From positions 44,648,496-44,712,495 of the forward strand of contig JALIGW010000003.1 in assembly GCA_023053685.1 (NCBI GenBank): a DNA stretch of 64,000 bases. Direction: 5' to 3'. Under the pieces are notes generated by a model. The model made no database searches and was not told the DNA's origin. It worked only from the letters and a program-made list of their open reading frames with translations. Positions 61,816 to 64,000 of the stretch are shown piece by piece (position 1 is the stretch's first letter; each line of letters starts with the position of its first letter). Both the position numbers and the translations under genes were made by a program. The DNA is from Diadophis punctatus similis (Eukaryota > Chordata > Lepidosauria > Squamata > Dipsadidae).

Positions 61816-62514
61816 AATATTTCACAACTTCTTGAAAATACTTTACAACTATTAATATAGGAGTCCCTCCAAGAATATGTATCAACCTTGCAATAGAGCT
61901 TCATGGTGGACTACAATAACCTGATTCCAGTTCCTCTCCATTCCTTTGTAGTGTTTTACTGAATGAAGATATGGGAGACAGTAAATATAGTTTCTAAATC
62001 TTACATTGATTTAGTTGCTGGGGAATATGTAGATTTGGAAATAGCCTGTAATTCAATATTTCTGTTCTCGTTCCTTTCAGAAGATTAAACTGACTTATGT
62101 TTGCAAGGTCAAGCACCAGGATCTGTCTCTACAATCCTGTGGAAAGTTCTCCTTTTAGAACTAATGGCCATGTTTGGGATTTTATGTCATAGATGCCATA
62201 CTAAATCATGACAAGGGGAGAATGGTGTTATTTCACAGAATTGCTGTCCTAGTGAACAACAACCAGTCTTAAGCCATCCCATTCTACAATAGAAAAACTT
62301 GACTGTTAAAAATCAAGTCACATTATAATCTGCGAGGCAAGTTGGAATCTTGAGTTTCATTATTAAAAAAGATTCCTTTGAAATCAGAAACATCTATTCA
62401 CATGTGCATCCACATACCCACACAAATTATTATCGGAGTTTGTTCATTCCTTCAATCCCGATCCGTATATGATGTCCAGACAATACTCTGAGTACAGTCA
62501 ACTGCTAATCAAGC

Positions 62515-62761
62515 CAGCCGTGGGTTGCTCCCAGTTCGGACCAGTTCTTTAGAACCGGTAGCGGACATTTCCCCCCGCTTGCTGAACTGGCAGCGATCGC
62601 CAGTTGGCCACGCCCCCGAACCGGCGCTTATGGCGGGGCCATCTTGTTTTTGGCTTCTGCGCATGTGCAGAAGTTTGGTTTTCGGCACTGCGCATGCGCG
62701 CGCGCCCATGCAGCATGGGAGGAAGCGAACCGGCGGTGAGGTAAGTTAGAACCCACCCCTG
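62515..62761. mobile_element. hAT-like element with perfect 8-bp target duplication
   Basis: It begins CAGCCGTGGGTTGC and ends GAACCCACCCCTG. AATCAAGC flanks both sides (62507-62514 and 62762-62769). It carries the family core palindrome CTTCTGCGCATGTGCAGAAG. At 247 bp it is the shortest full copy and fixes the family as hAT-like. Confidence 0.85.
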
Positions 62762-63021
62762 AATCAAGCCATATTCTTTATTTTTTATCTGACAGCAGAG
62801 TCACCGTCCCCAACTTAGCAGAGTCATCCTCCCCAGCTTAAAGTCTGTTGTTTGGGGGAATAGCTATTTTCATTTTCTTCAGTCCTGGCTGGTATTCCTT
62901 TTTGCCAGGAGAATGCAGGTGAGGTTTCATTATGGTCAATAGCTGTTTCCTTGTTGCTTGGACAAACAGTAGATCTCTGTATTTAGTGTGGTTAGGATTT
63001 TTTCAAGCCCCTCTACAATCT

Positions 63022-63269
63022 ACACCAATTGTGGTGGCGCAGTGGTTAGAATGCAGTACTGCAAGCTACTTCTGCTGACTGCCGGCTGCCAGCATTTCGG
63101 CAGTTCGGTTCTCACTGGCTCAAGGTTGACTCAGCCTTCCATCCTTCCAAGGTCGGTAAAATGAGGACCCAGTTTGTTGGGGGCAATATGCTGACCTTGT
63201 AAACTGCTTTACAAGGCTGTAAAGCTGTGTGAAGTGGAATATAAGTCTAAGTGCTACTGCTACTGCTAC
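63022..63269 (+). mobile_element. Sauria-type tRNA-derived SINE
   Basis: Head GTGGTGGCGCAGTGGTTAGA (box A), GGCAGTTCGGTTCTCAC (box B region), body GACTCAGCCTTCCATCCTTC and tail AAGTGCTACTGCTACTGCTA. A 9-bp duplication CTACAATCT flanks it (63013-63021 and 63270-63278). Same family as 23943-24178. Confidence 0.88.
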
Positions 63270-63278
63270 CTACAATCT

Positions 63279-64000
63279 TTTCCAGAAGGAGTTACTGGAT
63301 GGGACTTGGACTGGATTAGCAAGTTCATAAAACATATTGCTCTGACATTTACCCAGTTAAATACGCTATTTGAACTGAGCCACATTTTTTTCATACATAA
63401 ATCTCAGCTCCCTACTTCATGTACACACGGGATGAGTGCATCAGATACATATTTCTTCTACCTTCTTCACTCCAGCCTGGATTCCCACTGTCCTGTCACC
63501 CTGTCAGTCTCCGCTGACCCATTGTTACATCCCTGCATCACCTAAGATGATAGATTATAATGGCTATGAAGATCCCACTCTTCTTTAAATAATTTTATGA
63601 GTAATCAGGTTGGGCCACAAGGTAGATGCTTTGAGCCCACATATAGAAGTAAAACCAGTGGGATGGAACCCAACATTTCATTTTTCAGTGCCTTCAGCCT
63701 CCAAATGTAAACAAAAATTAAATTTTAAACAAATAGTAAAGGTAGGGGACCTTGGTGTCTTCACAGAGGGCAGCTTGTAGTAATCACATTGTCAATACGA
63801 CATTCTCTGCTGCTGGCATACACAATAAATATCCATACTCAGAAGGTGATTTGTCTTCCTCTCAAACTGATTGTCTCAGTTTCAATATGATCGTTTCAGT
63901 TTTATTTCATCACTTCTGTGCTGAAAGAAAAGATAAGGAAGCTCCCAAAAGTCCAGTCCTTCAAAACAGCCATAGCTTTTTTTTTTCATGCTGCCATTGT
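63279..64000. other. TBC1D22B intron 8, right edge
   Basis: No exon, RNA gene or repeat recognised up to the window edge. Confidence 0.4.

Noticed and set aside
56738..64000. TBC1D22B exon 9 (expected to continue with an acidic EEDVENF-like segment)
   Set aside because: No matching sequence with splice sites was found before the window edge.

Overview
This is vertebrate nuclear DNA, almost certainly from a squamate reptile and probably a snake. The organism is inferred from three spliced protein genes with reptile-like divergence from mammals and from the repeat set: CR1 LINE tails that run into (AAAT)n arrays, tRNA-headed Sauria-type SINEs, many short hAT elements with perfect or near-perfect 8-bp target-site duplications (TSDs), and a TA-flanked MITE family that recurs about eight times.

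Layout. Positions 1-16 kb are intergenic and hold nested transposons (3.3 kb, 6.8 kb, 10 kb), a solo LTR (4.2 kb), a large (TA)n/(CA)n block around a 250-bp palindrome (8.1 kb) and an old LINE fragment (11.2-12 kb). Positions 16.0-21.2 kb carry the complete PIM1 kinase gene on the plus strand: CpG-rich promoter, six coding exons, 313 codons, AU-rich 3' UTR and poly(A) signal. Positions 21.2-27.2 kb are intergenic with LINE, SINE and MITE copies. The main coding exon of a TMEM217-like four-helix membrane protein lies at 27.5-28.1 kb on the minus strand. Positions 28-36 kb are its probable upstream intron and are packed with MITEs and SINEs. A CpG island at 36.1-37.1 kb starts TBC1D22B on the plus strand and probably also TMEM217 on the minus strand. 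TBC1D22B exons 1-8 run from 36.5 to 56.7 kb; its remaining exons lie beyond the right edge.

The order PIM1 - TMEM217 - TBC1D22B, with the same orientations, matches human 6p21.2 as I know it, so the block is ancestral to amniotes. The genes do not form a pathway: PIM1 is a constitutively active Ser/Thr survival kinase, TBC1D22B a Rab GTPase-activating protein, and TMEM217 is of unknown function. No viral, plasmid, CRISPR or bacterial operon features are present.

Most unusual items: two head-to-head palindromic insertions that look like Penelope-type retroelement ends, one with a hammerhead-ribozyme-like core; a SPIN-type hAT element carrying a second element; a SINE with a 5S rRNA-like head; a frame-preserving 42-nt candidate mini-exon in TBC1D22B; and a long open frame upstream of and in frame with the PIM1 ATG, as expected for the long PIM1 isoform. 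All family names come from recognition of sequence, not from a database search.
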